Shown one piece after another: positions 13,941 to 20,235 of a stretch of DNA of 22,425 bases; position 1 is the stretch's first letter, and the number at the start of each line of letters is the position of its first letter. Under the pieces are notes generated by a model. It saw only the letters and a list, made by a program, of their open reading frames with translations. It did not search any database and was not told the origin of the DNA. The position numbers were made by a program, and so were the translations under genes. Origin of the DNA: a virus; IMG/VR virus record IMGVR_UViG_3300025099_000160, positions 1 to 22,425 of that record; one strand, 5' to 3'.

Positions 13941-14139
13941 AATTTCCTTTGTTATCCTCACACCAATGAGCAAAAGCTACTTTGTTTTTGTAAATTGGAT
14001 ATGTTCTTATTCCTATTTCTTTAAATTTAATTACTGATTGATGTATCTCCTCACAAGTGAGAGTAGTTTCAAATTTAACTTTATGTAAAACATATCCCTC
14101 ACTTGTAAGTAAAGCCAAAACTAAAAAAACAACTTTCAA
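13930..14139 (-). CDS. 69-aa possibly exported hypothetical protein
   Basis: The first 14 residues are hydrophobic after a Lys (MKVVFLVLALLTSEG), like a signal peptide, though the cleavage region is poor. The remainder (VKFETTLTCEEIHQSVIKF; YPIYKNKVAFAHWCEDNKG) has two Cys that could pair in the periplasm. This pattern of small early secreted two-Cys proteins resembles DUFs of marine phages. Function unknown; superinfection exclusion is one possibility. Confidence 0.5.
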   Translation of the reverse strand: MKVVFLVLALLTSEGYVLHKVKFETTLTCEEIHQSVIKFKEIGIRTYPIYKNKVAFAHWCEDNKGNYVR

Positions 14140-14147
14140 TGAACTAA

Positions 14148-14519
14148 CTAAAAAGGAGCTTCTTGTTGTTTCTGTTTCTGGCTATCTTGTTTTGGTCTAG
14201 GTTCATTCTTATAACCAGAGAGTATAGTTCCCTGATCGTTTAACCAACCAATTAAACCTTTATGTCCACCAGCTTCTGAGTAATTCATTTCGCCAGTAAA
14301 CTTGTCATCACCTTTAAATAAGACTCCGACTTGAGCATATACTTTGACAAACTTAGTGTTGCCATCTTTTGATTGACCTTTGACACCAAGTATTGTTCCT
14401 TTGTTGCCATTATCTAAATTTACATTTCCTGAGAAATCAATTCTGATGGCTTTTTCATTGTTGGCATCATAAGGAAATAGAACCCAATCCTTCTGCTTAC
14501 CACTACCATTGTTTTGCAT
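14148..14519 (-). CDS. Putative single-strand DNA-binding protein (DUF736-like)
   Basis: Start set at 14519, where GGAGG lies 5 bases upstream; the earlier in-frame ATG sits in that ribosome-binding site. 123 aa, beta-rich: KAIRIDFSGNVNLDNGNKG, TILGVKGQSKDGNTKFVKV, YAQVGVLFKGDDKFTGEMNY, IGWLNDQGTILSGYKNEP. The tail is Gln/Lys-rich and ends in EAPF, faintly like the acidic tip of SSB proteins. The strand pattern resembles DUF736, found near replication genes. Located immediately downstream of the ERF-like gene, which it overlaps by 17 bp, so a recombination SSB is likely. Inferred from context and fold. Confidence 0.55.
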   Translation of the reverse strand: MQNNGSGKQKDWVLFPYDANNEKAIRIDFSGNVNLDNGNKGTILGVKGQSKDGNTKFVKVYAQVGVLFKGDDKFTGEMNYSEAGGHKGLIGWLNDQGTILSGYKNEPRPKQDSQKQKQQEAPF

Positions 14520-15093
14520 TTTGTCCTCCATTGGTTTTAATGCTTTCTTGTTGTTTATTAAATAATTCTTCTAATGAATCATTTTCTTTTTTCCAATTAG
14601 AATACAAAGCAGTTAGTTTTGTTTCTGTAGTCTGCTTTTTTATTTTATCCTTTATTGAAACTTGTTGAGTTGTGCCTTGATTATTCAAAGCATTAACTAA
14701 TTCTTCTGCACTAGCATATTCTGAACCTGATAATCCAAATGCTGCAATACATCTTCCAAGAGCTGAACTAGAACAATTTTCCATAGCACTTGTTTTATTT
14801 ATAAAGTTAGCATTTCTATGTTCTTCTGCATGACCAACAGCATAAATAGTATCAGAAATATATAGTTCGGTTTTAACAACAACTCTGTCATTATCATGGA
14901 ATAATATTTCTTCATTAAATCTAGCTTCTGGAAAATATTGTAAAAGATGTCTATGTCTTTCATTAACAGTTGAATATTTCTTACCTTTAATATCAACTGT
15001 TGGAATTTTGTTTGCACTTGTTAAACATTCCCTTCTTCTTTCCTTAAATCCACCTTTACTTTTTTCTTCTGTCGTCTGTGTTTTTGTCGGCAT
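14503..15093 (-). CDS. ERF/Rad52-like single-strand annealing protein
   Basis: 196 aa with ribosome-binding site AAGGAAGG. The core is KYSTVNERHRHLLQYFPEAR, VVVKTELYISDTIYAVGHAE, then KTSAMENCSSSALGRCIAAF and GLSGSEYASAEELVNAL. 'A.E...+SALGR.IA.FG+...' is the conserved core of ERF/Rad52-like phage recombinases, which pair complementary strands. Residues 130-196 are a basic, Gln-rich tail, probably flexible. It works with the exonuclease (11995-12633) and the SSB-like gene downstream. The start lies within the end of the coiled-coil gene, so expression is coupled. Confidence 0.7.
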   Translation of the reverse strand: MPTKTQTTEEKSKGGFKERRRECLTSANKIPTVDIKGKKYSTVNERHRHLLQYFPEARFNEEILFHDNDRVVVKTELYISDTIYAVGHAEEHRNANFINKTSAMENCSSSALGRCIAAFGLSGSEYASAEELVNALNNQGTTQQVSIKDKIKKQTTETKLTALYSNWKKENDSLEELFNKQQESIKTNGGQNAKQW

Positions 15094-15340
15094 TTTTTCC
15101 TTCCTTTATTTTTTGGTTTTGTTTTATTTGGTCAACATCTTTCTGTACTTTAGCTTCTAAATAACTTTTATTTTTGGCTATCATATTTTCTTTAAGTTCT
15201 AATAAATCTATCTTCTTTTTAAGTTCTGATATTTCATCATCTCTTAAATGTAATTGCTCTATATGTTTCTTTTCATTTTGTTCATAAGCTCTTATTTTGG
15301 ATTGCATTTTTGCAAGTTCCATCATTACCTGGTCTGTCAT
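15056..15340 (-). CDS. 94-aa coiled-coil protein
   Basis: TAATG-coupled to the gene before it. Almost entirely heptad coiled coil (MMELAKMQSKIRAYEQNEKK; LRDDEISELKKKIDLLELKE), with a Lys-rich tail (EGKNADKNTDDRRKK). It overlaps the ERF-like gene by 38 bp. It probably helps assemble the recombination proteins on either side, but no family is known to me. Confidence 0.6.
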   Translation of the reverse strand: MTDQVMMELAKMQSKIRAYEQNEKKHIEQLHLRDDEISELKKKIDLLELKENMIAKNKSYLEAKVQKDVDQIKQNQKIKEGKNADKNTDDRRKK

Positions 15341-15591
15341 TATTTTTTTCCTTTCATAACTTCTTCTAATGTTAAATTTTCAGTAATTATATCTTGCATT
15401 GCTTGACCAGCTAAACCACCAAAAATCATTTTCATATTAGGTTTTATATTTTTTCTTTGTGCTGCTGTTAATACGCAGTAATCATAAAACCATTGATCTA
15501 TATTTTTATTTAATTGTGAAGGTGAAAGATGATCTGCTGTAAACATCCCTCCTTCTTCTTTCTTTAAAAACTCTTTTCCTATTGTTTTCAT
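15340..15591 (-). CDS. N-terminal module of a RecB-like exonuclease (possibly split gene)
   Basis: 83 aa with MFTADHLSPSQLNKNIDQW, then FYDYCVLTAAQRKNIKP and MKMIFGGLAGQAMQDIITE. The 'LSxSQ....+..W+.DY......R.NIKPN..M+FG...GQA+QD' plan is the start of Cas4/RecB-type PD-(D/E)XK exonucleases, where an N-terminal helix and a G-xxx-Q/H helix precede the metal site. It ends right after that (TLEEVMKGKK) with no catalytic residues. The catalytic domain is at 11995-12633, 2.7 kb downstream. No frameshift is seen here: the stop overlaps the next start (TAATG). Weak ribosome-binding site; an AT-rich 54-bp gap precedes it. Confidence 0.55.
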   Translation of the reverse strand: MKTIGKEFLKKEEGGMFTADHLSPSQLNKNIDQWFYDYCVLTAAQRKNIKPNMKMIFGGLAGQAMQDIITENLTLEEVMKGKK

Positions 15592-15645
15592 AGTTTGCTT
15601 TTATTAATTAATACAAAAATAGTCAATAAATTATACAAATTAAAT

Positions 15646-16302
15646 TCAATTTGAGAGTTTATCATTATCAAATATTATTGTTGCATTAAAACTAAATGAG
15701 ATTCTTTCCTTATCTTCATCATCAGTATTATAGGGATAAACAACATGAGAAAGAGAATTAGGAAATAATATCCAATCCCTAACCTCTGGCATAACTCTAT
15801 AAGAATTATTATTAAACATATTTTCTGATCCTTCTATAAACTCAGTTTGACCTGAGAAATCGTTATGTTCTTTTGCGTTAGTTGTTGAAATCATTTTAGG
15901 TATTTGTAAATAACCAACGCAACTTAAATGATAATTACCATGCACATATTCAGTATGGGTATGGCAAGGGTTATAATCTCCAGGTTTTGATATTACATAC
16001 CAAGCAGAATTAATTAAAATAGATTTAATTTTATGGTCTATATGATTTTTGACATAAGCATTAATAATTGGATCAAAAAACTTTTGTTTCCATTTAAGCA
16101 TAATTTCTGGTGAGATTAGATACTCTGAATCTACATGACCAACTAACTTTTTAGACCAATCATGGTTCTTTTGTTTCTCTTTATCTTGTCTTATTTGTTT
16201 TAAATCATCTTGAAAATCTTTCATTAATCCTAATGGCATAACTGCTTTAGCAACTGTTGAACCAAAAGGTTTAAATAATTTAAAATTTATCTTGTCTGAC
16301 AT
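15646..16302 (-). CDS. 2OG-Fe(II) oxygenase-like protein
   Basis: 218 aa. The beta-helix core is visible: INSAWYVISKPGDYNPCHTH (residues 97-116), VGYLQIPKM, then VRDWILFPNSLSHVVYPY (174-191) and ERISFSFNATI (199-209). Candidate iron ligands are H114/H116 and H186, and R200 with S202 fits the 2-oxoglutarate-binding R-x-S. The order matches phage 2OG oxygenases of the 2OG-FeII_Oxy_5 type (family name from memory). It could hydroxylate a protein, nucleotide or base. It overlaps the nuclease-like gene by 23 bp and lies in a module with a Mom-like protein. Substrate unknown. Confidence 0.75.
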   Translation of the reverse strand: MSDKINFKLFKPFGSTVAKAVMPLGLMKDFQDDLKQIRQDKEKQKNHDWSKKLVGHVDSEYLISPEIMLKWKQKFFDPIINAYVKNHIDHKIKSILINSAWYVISKPGDYNPCHTHTEYVHGNYHLSCVGYLQIPKMISTTNAKEHNDFSGQTEFIEGSENMFNNNSYRVMPEVRDWILFPNSLSHVVYPYNTDDEDKERISFSFNATIIFDNDKLSN

Positions 16303-16792
16303 CTTCCTCCATAGGTTTAAGTTCTTTTAATTCTATTTTATATACTGGTGGTCTTTCAAAATGTCCTAAATGTGTAAGTTTTTCTGGTGGTAAATCATTA
16401 TTATAAATAAATGAACCCATAATACTAAAATTAAAATCTTCGTTGTTGTCTTTAATAATTAAAATATATTTACCTTTCTTTTCTCCAGGTCTTATCAATA
16501 AAAAATTATATGATTTCTTTTCTTGAGTTCTTATTTCTATATTGTTTTGAAAGTCTGAGTCTGAATAGAATTGTTTATCATCACTATAAGAACCATTATA
16601 AAAGCTATTAGTAGCCTTTGCATAAGCCACTTCTCCTAAAGCTCCTAAAATCCCATCACTTATAGTTCTTTTAAAACCGCCTGAATGACCATAAGAAAAG
16701 GTTTTACCCATTCTAAGGTTGCCTATGTACCTTTTTGATGCAATATTTAAGGCAAGTTCAACTTCGTTGGCTTCTAGCTTAACTTTAATCAT
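16280..16792 (-). CDS. PD-(D/E)XK-like nuclease-fold protein with ExR
   Basis: 170 aa. Pattern: DGILGALGEVAYAKATNSFY (GxxGE helix), an acidic stretch (SDSDFQNN), IEIRTQEKKSYNFLLIRPG, KYILIIKD, then FSIMGSFIYNND. The typical phage family 'LGE.A.ak.l......D.....+VRT.......L+IR...........+.G' is followed well, in which the (E/D)xK is replaced by ExR (E-I-R). Either an unusual active site or an inactive relative. The position between the oxygenase and Mom-like genes suggests a DNA-directed role. Function inferred only from fold pattern. Confidence 0.6.
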   Translation of the reverse strand: MIKVKLEANEVELALNIASKRYIGNLRMGKTFSYGHSGGFKRTISDGILGALGEVAYAKATNSFYNGSYSDDKQFYSDSDFQNNIEIRTQEKKSYNFLLIRPGEKKGKYILIIKDNNEDFNFSIMGSFIYNNDLPPEKLTHLGHFERPPVYKIELKELKPMEEDVRQDKF

Positions 16793-16804
16793 ATTTATCC
16801 TTTG

Positions 16805-17461
16805 TTATAATAGTGTAAATTGTGTGTTAATATTATTATTTGTTTTGTAATTTTTATTAATTCCTTTTGGATAATTTGAAATAGGATATTTTAATTCTTT
16901 AAATAGTTTTTTTTTATTTTTTTTATTAGCAATAATATAAATATATCTATGCTTTCTTGGTCTATCTATTAAATAAAATTTATCAGGATTATTTTTTCTT
17001 TCTTCTAAAGTGTATTGTTCGCAAATTGTTTTACTATGTTTGTTGGTATTTTTCATTCTCCATTCAGTTCTTTTATCTGATAATCCAGTATATATAAAAT
17101 TAGTTGCTTGATATATATAACCATGATGATTTTGACTTGTATCAGCATAAGAAACTAAAATTGTTGGTTTTGGTAATAATTTAAATGAATTACCAACTAA
17201 ATAAGATGCTTCATTTTTTTTATTATATTTTAAAACCAATCTATTTAATTCTAAAATTATTTTTCTGTTATGAACTCCAGCTATTCCTTTGCATAATGAT
17301 TGTGATGGTGGAGAACCATAACAAACTATTCCTACAAGTTCATTTTTATAAAATAAACCAAATGAATAACTAATACTTGGCATTCTTTTAGCATAATGAA
17401 TATTTAATATAAAAGGTTTGGTATCTTCATAAGATATTTTATGAACAGAATAATCAATCAT
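16805..17461 (-). CDS. Mom-like DNA modification protein (GNAT fold)
   Basis: 218 aa, ribosome-binding site AGGAG. It follows phage Mu Mom, which adds a carbamoylmethyl group to adenine N6 and so blocks restriction. Shared blocks: H22-Y23 in NIHYAKRMP, FGLFYKNELVGIVCYGSPP, ILELNRLVL with R74, LVSYADTSQ with D107, and GYIYQATNFIYTG with Y117. These match the Mom residues predicted as active (His-Tyr, Arg, Asp, Tyr) in order and near-equal spacing. The C-terminus (141-218) is a basic Lys/Asn-rich extension absent from Mu Mom. Encoded beside a 2OG oxygenase, a nuclease-like gene and a lipoprotein. Confidence 0.75.
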   Translation of the reverse strand: MIDYSVHKISYEDTKPFILNIHYAKRMPSISYSFGLFYKNELVGIVCYGSPPSQSLCKGIAGVHNRKIILELNRLVLKYNKKNEASYLVGNSFKLLPKPTILVSYADTSQNHHGYIYQATNFIYTGLSDKRTEWRMKNTNKHSKTICEQYTLEERKNNPDKFYLIDRPRKHRYIYIIANKKNKKKLFKELKYPISNYPKGINKNYKTNNNINTQFTLL

Positions 17462-17567
17462 TCTTAGCTCCTTTTATTAGTTGTTTAATTATAGTTGTTG
17501 AGGGGTTAAAATCGTAATCACTAAAAGAGCAGCTTGATAGCAATATAAATATTATTAAGTATTTCAT
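17454..17567 (-). CDS. 37-aa lipoprotein
   Basis: A short frame starting ATGA-coupled to the zinc-ribbon gene and overlapping the Mom-like start by 8 bp. Residues 1-13 are MKYLIIFILLSSC: a short basic start, a hydrophobic core and a lipobox (L-S-S-C) with C13 as the lipidated residue. The mature peptide (SFSDYDFNPSTTIIKQL) is only 25 aa. Asp does not follow the Cys, so outer-membrane sorting is likely. Phage-encoded small lipoproteins often block receptors or DNA entry for competing phages. Confidence 0.6.
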   Translation of the reverse strand: MKYLIIFILLSSCSFSDYDFNPSTTIIKQLIKGAKND

Positions 17568-17746
17568 TTCTTTTTTATAAATCTTTCTTCTTCTTTTATC
17601 TGCTTATCCACTTCTTTAAAGCTCTTACCATTTACTTTTTTAAACCAGCAGTTGCAACAGTAATCTTTATTTGATTCTATTACATCCGCAGGATCTCCAC
17701 ATTTAACACAGATTTTATAATCCCCATATATGTTAGTTTTAACCAA
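17564..17746 (-). CDS. 60-aa zinc-ribbon protein, TTG start
   Basis: The start codon is TTG, placed by AAGGAG nine bases upstream and the absence of an ATG. C13-x2-C16 and C30-x2-C33 (ICVKCGDP; YCCNCWF) form a clear zinc ribbon, with an extra Cys at 31. The C-terminal half is charged helix (KSFKEVDKQIKEEERFIKKK). The start overlaps the end of the HNH gene. Such zinc ribbons in phage early regions often bind host transcription or translation components; the target here is unknown. Confidence 0.65.
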   Translation of the reverse strand: MVKTNIYGDYKICVKCGDPADVIESNKDYCCNCWFKKVNGKSFKEVDKQIKEEERFIKKK

Positions 17747-18683
17747 TATATCTAGCTCCTTTACTTAGGTTTTCATTTGCCCATAAAGGTTGTAAATTTT
17801 TATAATTACAACATTTATATTGGTCTTTAATATTTAATAAATTAAAATGTGCCATTGGTTTTATATGGTCAATGTGCCATTTACCAAAATTTTTCCAATT
17901 CATTCCTTGTTTAAATTGTTTTTCTAAATGGTTTTTTAAATATAACCAATCGCACCCTATTAATTTTGAGGTATTTACTTTTTTCTTTGCTAAACCTCTT
18001 TTAATATATTGGTAAAATCTTGTTCTTAATCTTGATTTTAAAATAAAAATAGGATCATTTTTTAATCTTTCTCTGATTAAATTTCTAGCTCTTTCTTTTA
18101 TTTCAGGTCTTTGTGAGTATTCTTTAGATTGTTTTTTAATATGATCTTTATTTTTTAGTTTATATGCTTTCTTTTTAGCTTTTACATAATCTCTCTTACG
18201 CCATTCTTTTGACCATAATAATCTTCTTTGTTTATTTTCAGGTTTACTTTCATATATTTTTAAATATAACTTTCTTTTAATTTTATATGATTCTTTTGAT
18301 TGAGCTTTTTTAGAATATAGCTTTATTTTATCTTTGTTTTTACTTAACCATGCTTTTCTTACATTATTGTAATGTTTTTTAAATTTAGGATTAGTATTTA
18401 ATAAATGTTTCTTTCTTATTCTATCTCTTTTTAAAGCCATTTGATGAGAGCAAGATTTAGAACAATACAAATTTCTAATAATATTAGGTTTTTGAAATTG
18501 TTTATTACAAAATTTGCAATTCAATTTAACATTAAAAACTTTTAATGCAGCTCTTTCTCTTTTTCTTTTGTTTCTATAATCCCTTTGGCATCTATAAGAA
18601 CAATGTTTTGGAATTGAAGTTATATTTTGAAAGGTAAATTTTTTATTACAACTTTTACAAACTAACTTTTTAATTGGTAGCAT
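17739..18683 (-). CDS. HNH endonuclease with N-terminal zinc fingers
   Basis: 314 aa. Two Cys4 fingers: C9/C12/C28/C32 and C56/C59/C74/C78. A long, very Lys/Arg-rich helical linker follows (about 80-245). The HNH domain is at 269-308: WHIDHIKPMAHF with D272-H273, CCNYKNLQPLW with N296, then ANENLSKG. This is the phage homing-type class that nicks DNA. No intron or intein is visible; it sits free-standing between small genes. The ribosome-binding site is weak, and the start lies just inside the overlap with a 20-aa frame. Confidence 0.85.
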   Translation of the reverse strand: MLPIKKLVCKSCNKKFTFQNITSIPKHCSYRCQRDYRNKRKRERAALKVFNVKLNCKFCNKQFQKPNIIRNLYCSKSCSHQMALKRDRIRKKHLLNTNPKFKKHYNNVRKAWLSKNKDKIKLYSKKAQSKESYKIKRKLYLKIYESKPENKQRRLLWSKEWRKRDYVKAKKKAYKLKNKDHIKKQSKEYSQRPEIKERARNLIRERLKNDPIFILKSRLRTRFYQYIKRGLAKKKVNTSKLIGCDWLYLKNHLEKQFKQGMNWKNFGKWHIDHIKPMAHFNLLNIKDQYKCCNYKNLQPLWANENLSKGARYIG

Positions 18684-18732
18684 AATAAAAAATCCATAGA
18701 GCTATCTCTACTGCGATAATTGTTTCAAGCAT
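18670..18732 (-). CDS. 20-aa hydrophobic peptide
   Basis: A frame with AAGGAAC upstream encoding MLETIIAVEIALWIFYYATN, nearly all hydrophobic. Its end overlaps the HNH start. It would insert in a membrane as one helix. It may exist to couple translation to the HNH gene. The evidence is only the ribosome-binding site and composition. Confidence 0.4.
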   Translation of the reverse strand: MLETIIAVEIALWIFYYATN

Positions 18733-18878
18733 TCTATTTGTTCCTTTCTTTTATGGTTTTTAATTTTATGATATGTCCAACCCTTAATAGCTATAGAACC
18801 ATAAACACAATTAGAAAATGTCTTAATCTTTAATTGTTCCATTTGTTCTTTTGTTAAAGGTTTTTCTTTATCTTTCAT
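18708..18878 (-). CDS. 56-aa basic hypothetical protein
   Basis: Starts TAATG-coupled to the small membrane-protein gene. A charged N-terminal helix (KDKEKPLTKEQMEQLKIKTF) is followed by CVYGSIAIKGWTYHKI and a basic tail (KNHKRKEQIECLKQLSQ). Two Cys. It overlaps the start of the 20-aa frame. No family recognised; it fills the stretch between the HNH gene and the gene before it. Confidence 0.5.
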   Translation of the reverse strand: MKDKEKPLTKEQMEQLKIKTFSNCVYGSIAIKGWTYHKIKNHKRKEQIECLKQLSQ

Positions 18879-19021
18879 TAAAATATAATTATTCCTACTG
18901 CTAGACCTATCAAAAACGATACAACAGACAAGACTATTTCTTTTCTATAGTATAAGCTCTTAATCTCCAGGTCTTGCTTCCATTTCTTATTATTAATTAC
19001 AACCTTACCAAATAATATCAT
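18878..19021 (-). CDS. 47-aa C-tail-anchored membrane protein
   Basis: TAATG-coupled at both ends. Charged N-terminal half (NNKKWKQDLEIKSLYYRK), then one membrane helix to the C-terminus (IVLSVVSFLIGLAVGIIIF, residues 29-47). The layout places its N-terminus in the cytoplasm or in contact with the inner membrane. It could be an anti-holin or superinfection-exclusion type peptide; unknown. Confidence 0.55.
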   Translation of the reverse strand: MILFGKVVINNKKWKQDLEIKSLYYRKEIVLSVVSFLIGLAVGIIIF

Positions 19022-19212
19022 TATTTCCCCTTTTTATTTAATTTTAAAAAAGCATTAATATCGTTTTTCATTTGTACTAAGAGTCCACAAAATAAGTTTC
19101 CTTCTAACCCTTCAAATGCTTTTTCATTTTTTACTTGATCTTCAATATTAATCATAAATTTATTAAATTTATTTTCATATTTGTTTATTGCTTTCTGTAC
19201 TTTATCTGTCAT
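19021..19212 (-). CDS. 63-aa helical hypothetical protein
   Basis: Excellent ribosome-binding site (AAGGAGG). Mostly helix: KVQKAINKYENKFNKFMINI, then NEKAFEGLEGNLFCGLLVQM and INAFLKLNKKGK. One Cys. TAATG-coupled to the next gene. No family recognised. The strong ribosome-binding site compared with the neighbours suggests good expression. Confidence 0.55.
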   Translation of the reverse strand: MTDKVQKAINKYENKFNKFMINIEDQVKNEKAFEGLEGNLFCGLLVQMKNDINAFLKLNKKGK

Positions 19213-19226
19213 TTATCCTCCTTTTG

Positions 19227-19661
19227 TTAATTTAAATGAATTTTAGCATAAGGAATATCTTTTGTAGCAAAATTTAAATCCCCTATATTATGTTCATTAA
19301 TAAACTTTTCTTTATAAGCTTTCTCTGGATTACTTGTATAAATAGAAATCATATCAACACCAGCTTTAGACCTATTACTTTTATCACTTTTATATCTCAC
19401 AACATAATGACGATTTACAAGATAACCTTTTTTTTTCAATTTATCTTTTAAATCTTTAGCTAGTTGTAAAATGTCATCATTACTAAAAACAGAAATAACT
19501 TTTTTACAATTATTTAATTTTTTAGCATATTCAATACAATCTTTTTTAGATTTAAAAAAACCTCTAAAAGTTCCTTGATGATAAACTTTACCAAATAACC
19601 ATCTTTTATCTTGTATCTTTTCTTTTAATTGGTAAACGCATTTAAAATATTTATCCTTCAT
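19227..19661 (-). CDS. 144-aa hypothetical early protein
   Basis: Perfect ribosome-binding site AAGGAGG. Alternating strands and helices: KYFKCVYQLKEKIQDKRWLF, FFKSKKDCIEYAKKLN, ISVFSNDDILQLAKDLKDK, HYVVRYKSDKSNRSKAGVDM. Basic overall, no membrane helix. It looks like a compact two-subdomain protein. I do not recognise the family. It is among the first genes of the early operon, where host take-over proteins are often found. Confidence 0.55.
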   Translation of the reverse strand: MKDKYFKCVYQLKEKIQDKRWLFGKVYHQGTFRGFFKSKKDCIEYAKKLNNCKKVISVFSNDDILQLAKDLKDKLKKKGYLVNRHYVVRYKSDKSNRSKAGVDMISIYTSNPEKAYKEKFINEHNIGDLNFATKDIPYAKIHLN

Positions 19662-19834
19662 TACTCCTCCTTTATTAGTTTAACTATATTATTAAAGTAT
19701 TGTTTAGGTAAAGGAACTATATCTTCCTTTATTCTATATTTAACATCTTCCATGTCCATAAAGTCGTAAAACTTCTTACCTTTATTTTGCGATTCTAGGA
19801 TATTGGTTATTGATTTGTAGTCTTTAGCTTTCAT
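19661..19834 (-). CDS. 57-aa hypothetical early protein
   Basis: Start set at 19834 because GGAGAG lies 9 bases upstream; an earlier in-frame ATG lies inside the previous gene without a ribosome-binding site. Helical sequence: KAKDYKSITNILESQNKGKK, then FYDFMDMEDVKYRIKEDI and a C-terminal helix (QYFNNIVKLIKEE). No motif. Overlaps both neighbours. Confidence 0.5.
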   Translation of the reverse strand: MKAKDYKSITNILESQNKGKKFYDFMDMEDVKYRIKEDIVPLPKQYFNNIVKLIKEE

Positions 19835-20210
19835 TTTTATCTTCTCTCCAATAATTCCAACCATCTCTATTTATTCTTATAGATTTTGGAGCAATCATTT
19901 TTATAAATGTTAATAAATGCCAAACTGCAAGATCATAAGGTTTTCTAGCAGTTTTACAAAAATTAAATTTTACATTGTCATCATTGTAAAAAGGTTCTCT
20001 AAAATTTTTAGTTAAAACAAAAGTTTCATGGTCAAGATTATTTTTAGATTTACCATTAAAAATAATTTCATCAGATTTTTCCGTTTGATCCTCTATTATA
20101 CCCTCATCATCTGAAAAATTATCTTTAATATATTCATATTCTTTTTTAATAATATTCCATTCTTTATTATTAAAGGGTTTTAATTGATCCCAATAGTTAG
20201 TATATCCCAT
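19824..20210 (-). CDS. 128-aa MGYTNYW-family early protein
   Basis: The start at 20210 is preferred: AAAGGAAAAT lies upstream, whereas the in-frame ATG at 20243 falls inside the hammerhead ribozyme core. It begins GYTNYWDQLKPFNNKEW and has RKPYDLAVWHLLTFIKMI followed by PKSIRINRDGWNYW. The combination 'MGYTNYW....' and 'ARKPYD.A+...L...+.....+.I.+DG' recurs in small uncharacterised phage and bacterial proteins. It is the first gene after the ribozyme, so its mRNA would begin with a 5'-hydroxyl end after cleavage. Function unknown. Confidence 0.65.
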   Translation of the reverse strand: MGYTNYWDQLKPFNNKEWNIIKKEYEYIKDNFSDDEGIIEDQTEKSDEIIFNGKSKNNLDHETFVLTKNFREPFYNDDNVKFNFCKTARKPYDLAVWHLLTFIKMIAPKSIRINRDGWNYWREDKNES

Positions 20211-20235
20211 TTTATTTTCCTTTCTTTTAGTTTCT

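Noticed and set aside
14799-15017. 72-codon frame within the ERF-like gene on the same strand
   Set aside because: Shadow frame fully inside a recognised gene; no ribosome-binding site and no sensible composition.
15719-15725. CTGATGA on the minus strand inside the 2OG oxygenase gene
   Set aside because: No GAAA box or pairing stems nearby; encoded acidic stretch TDDED explains it.
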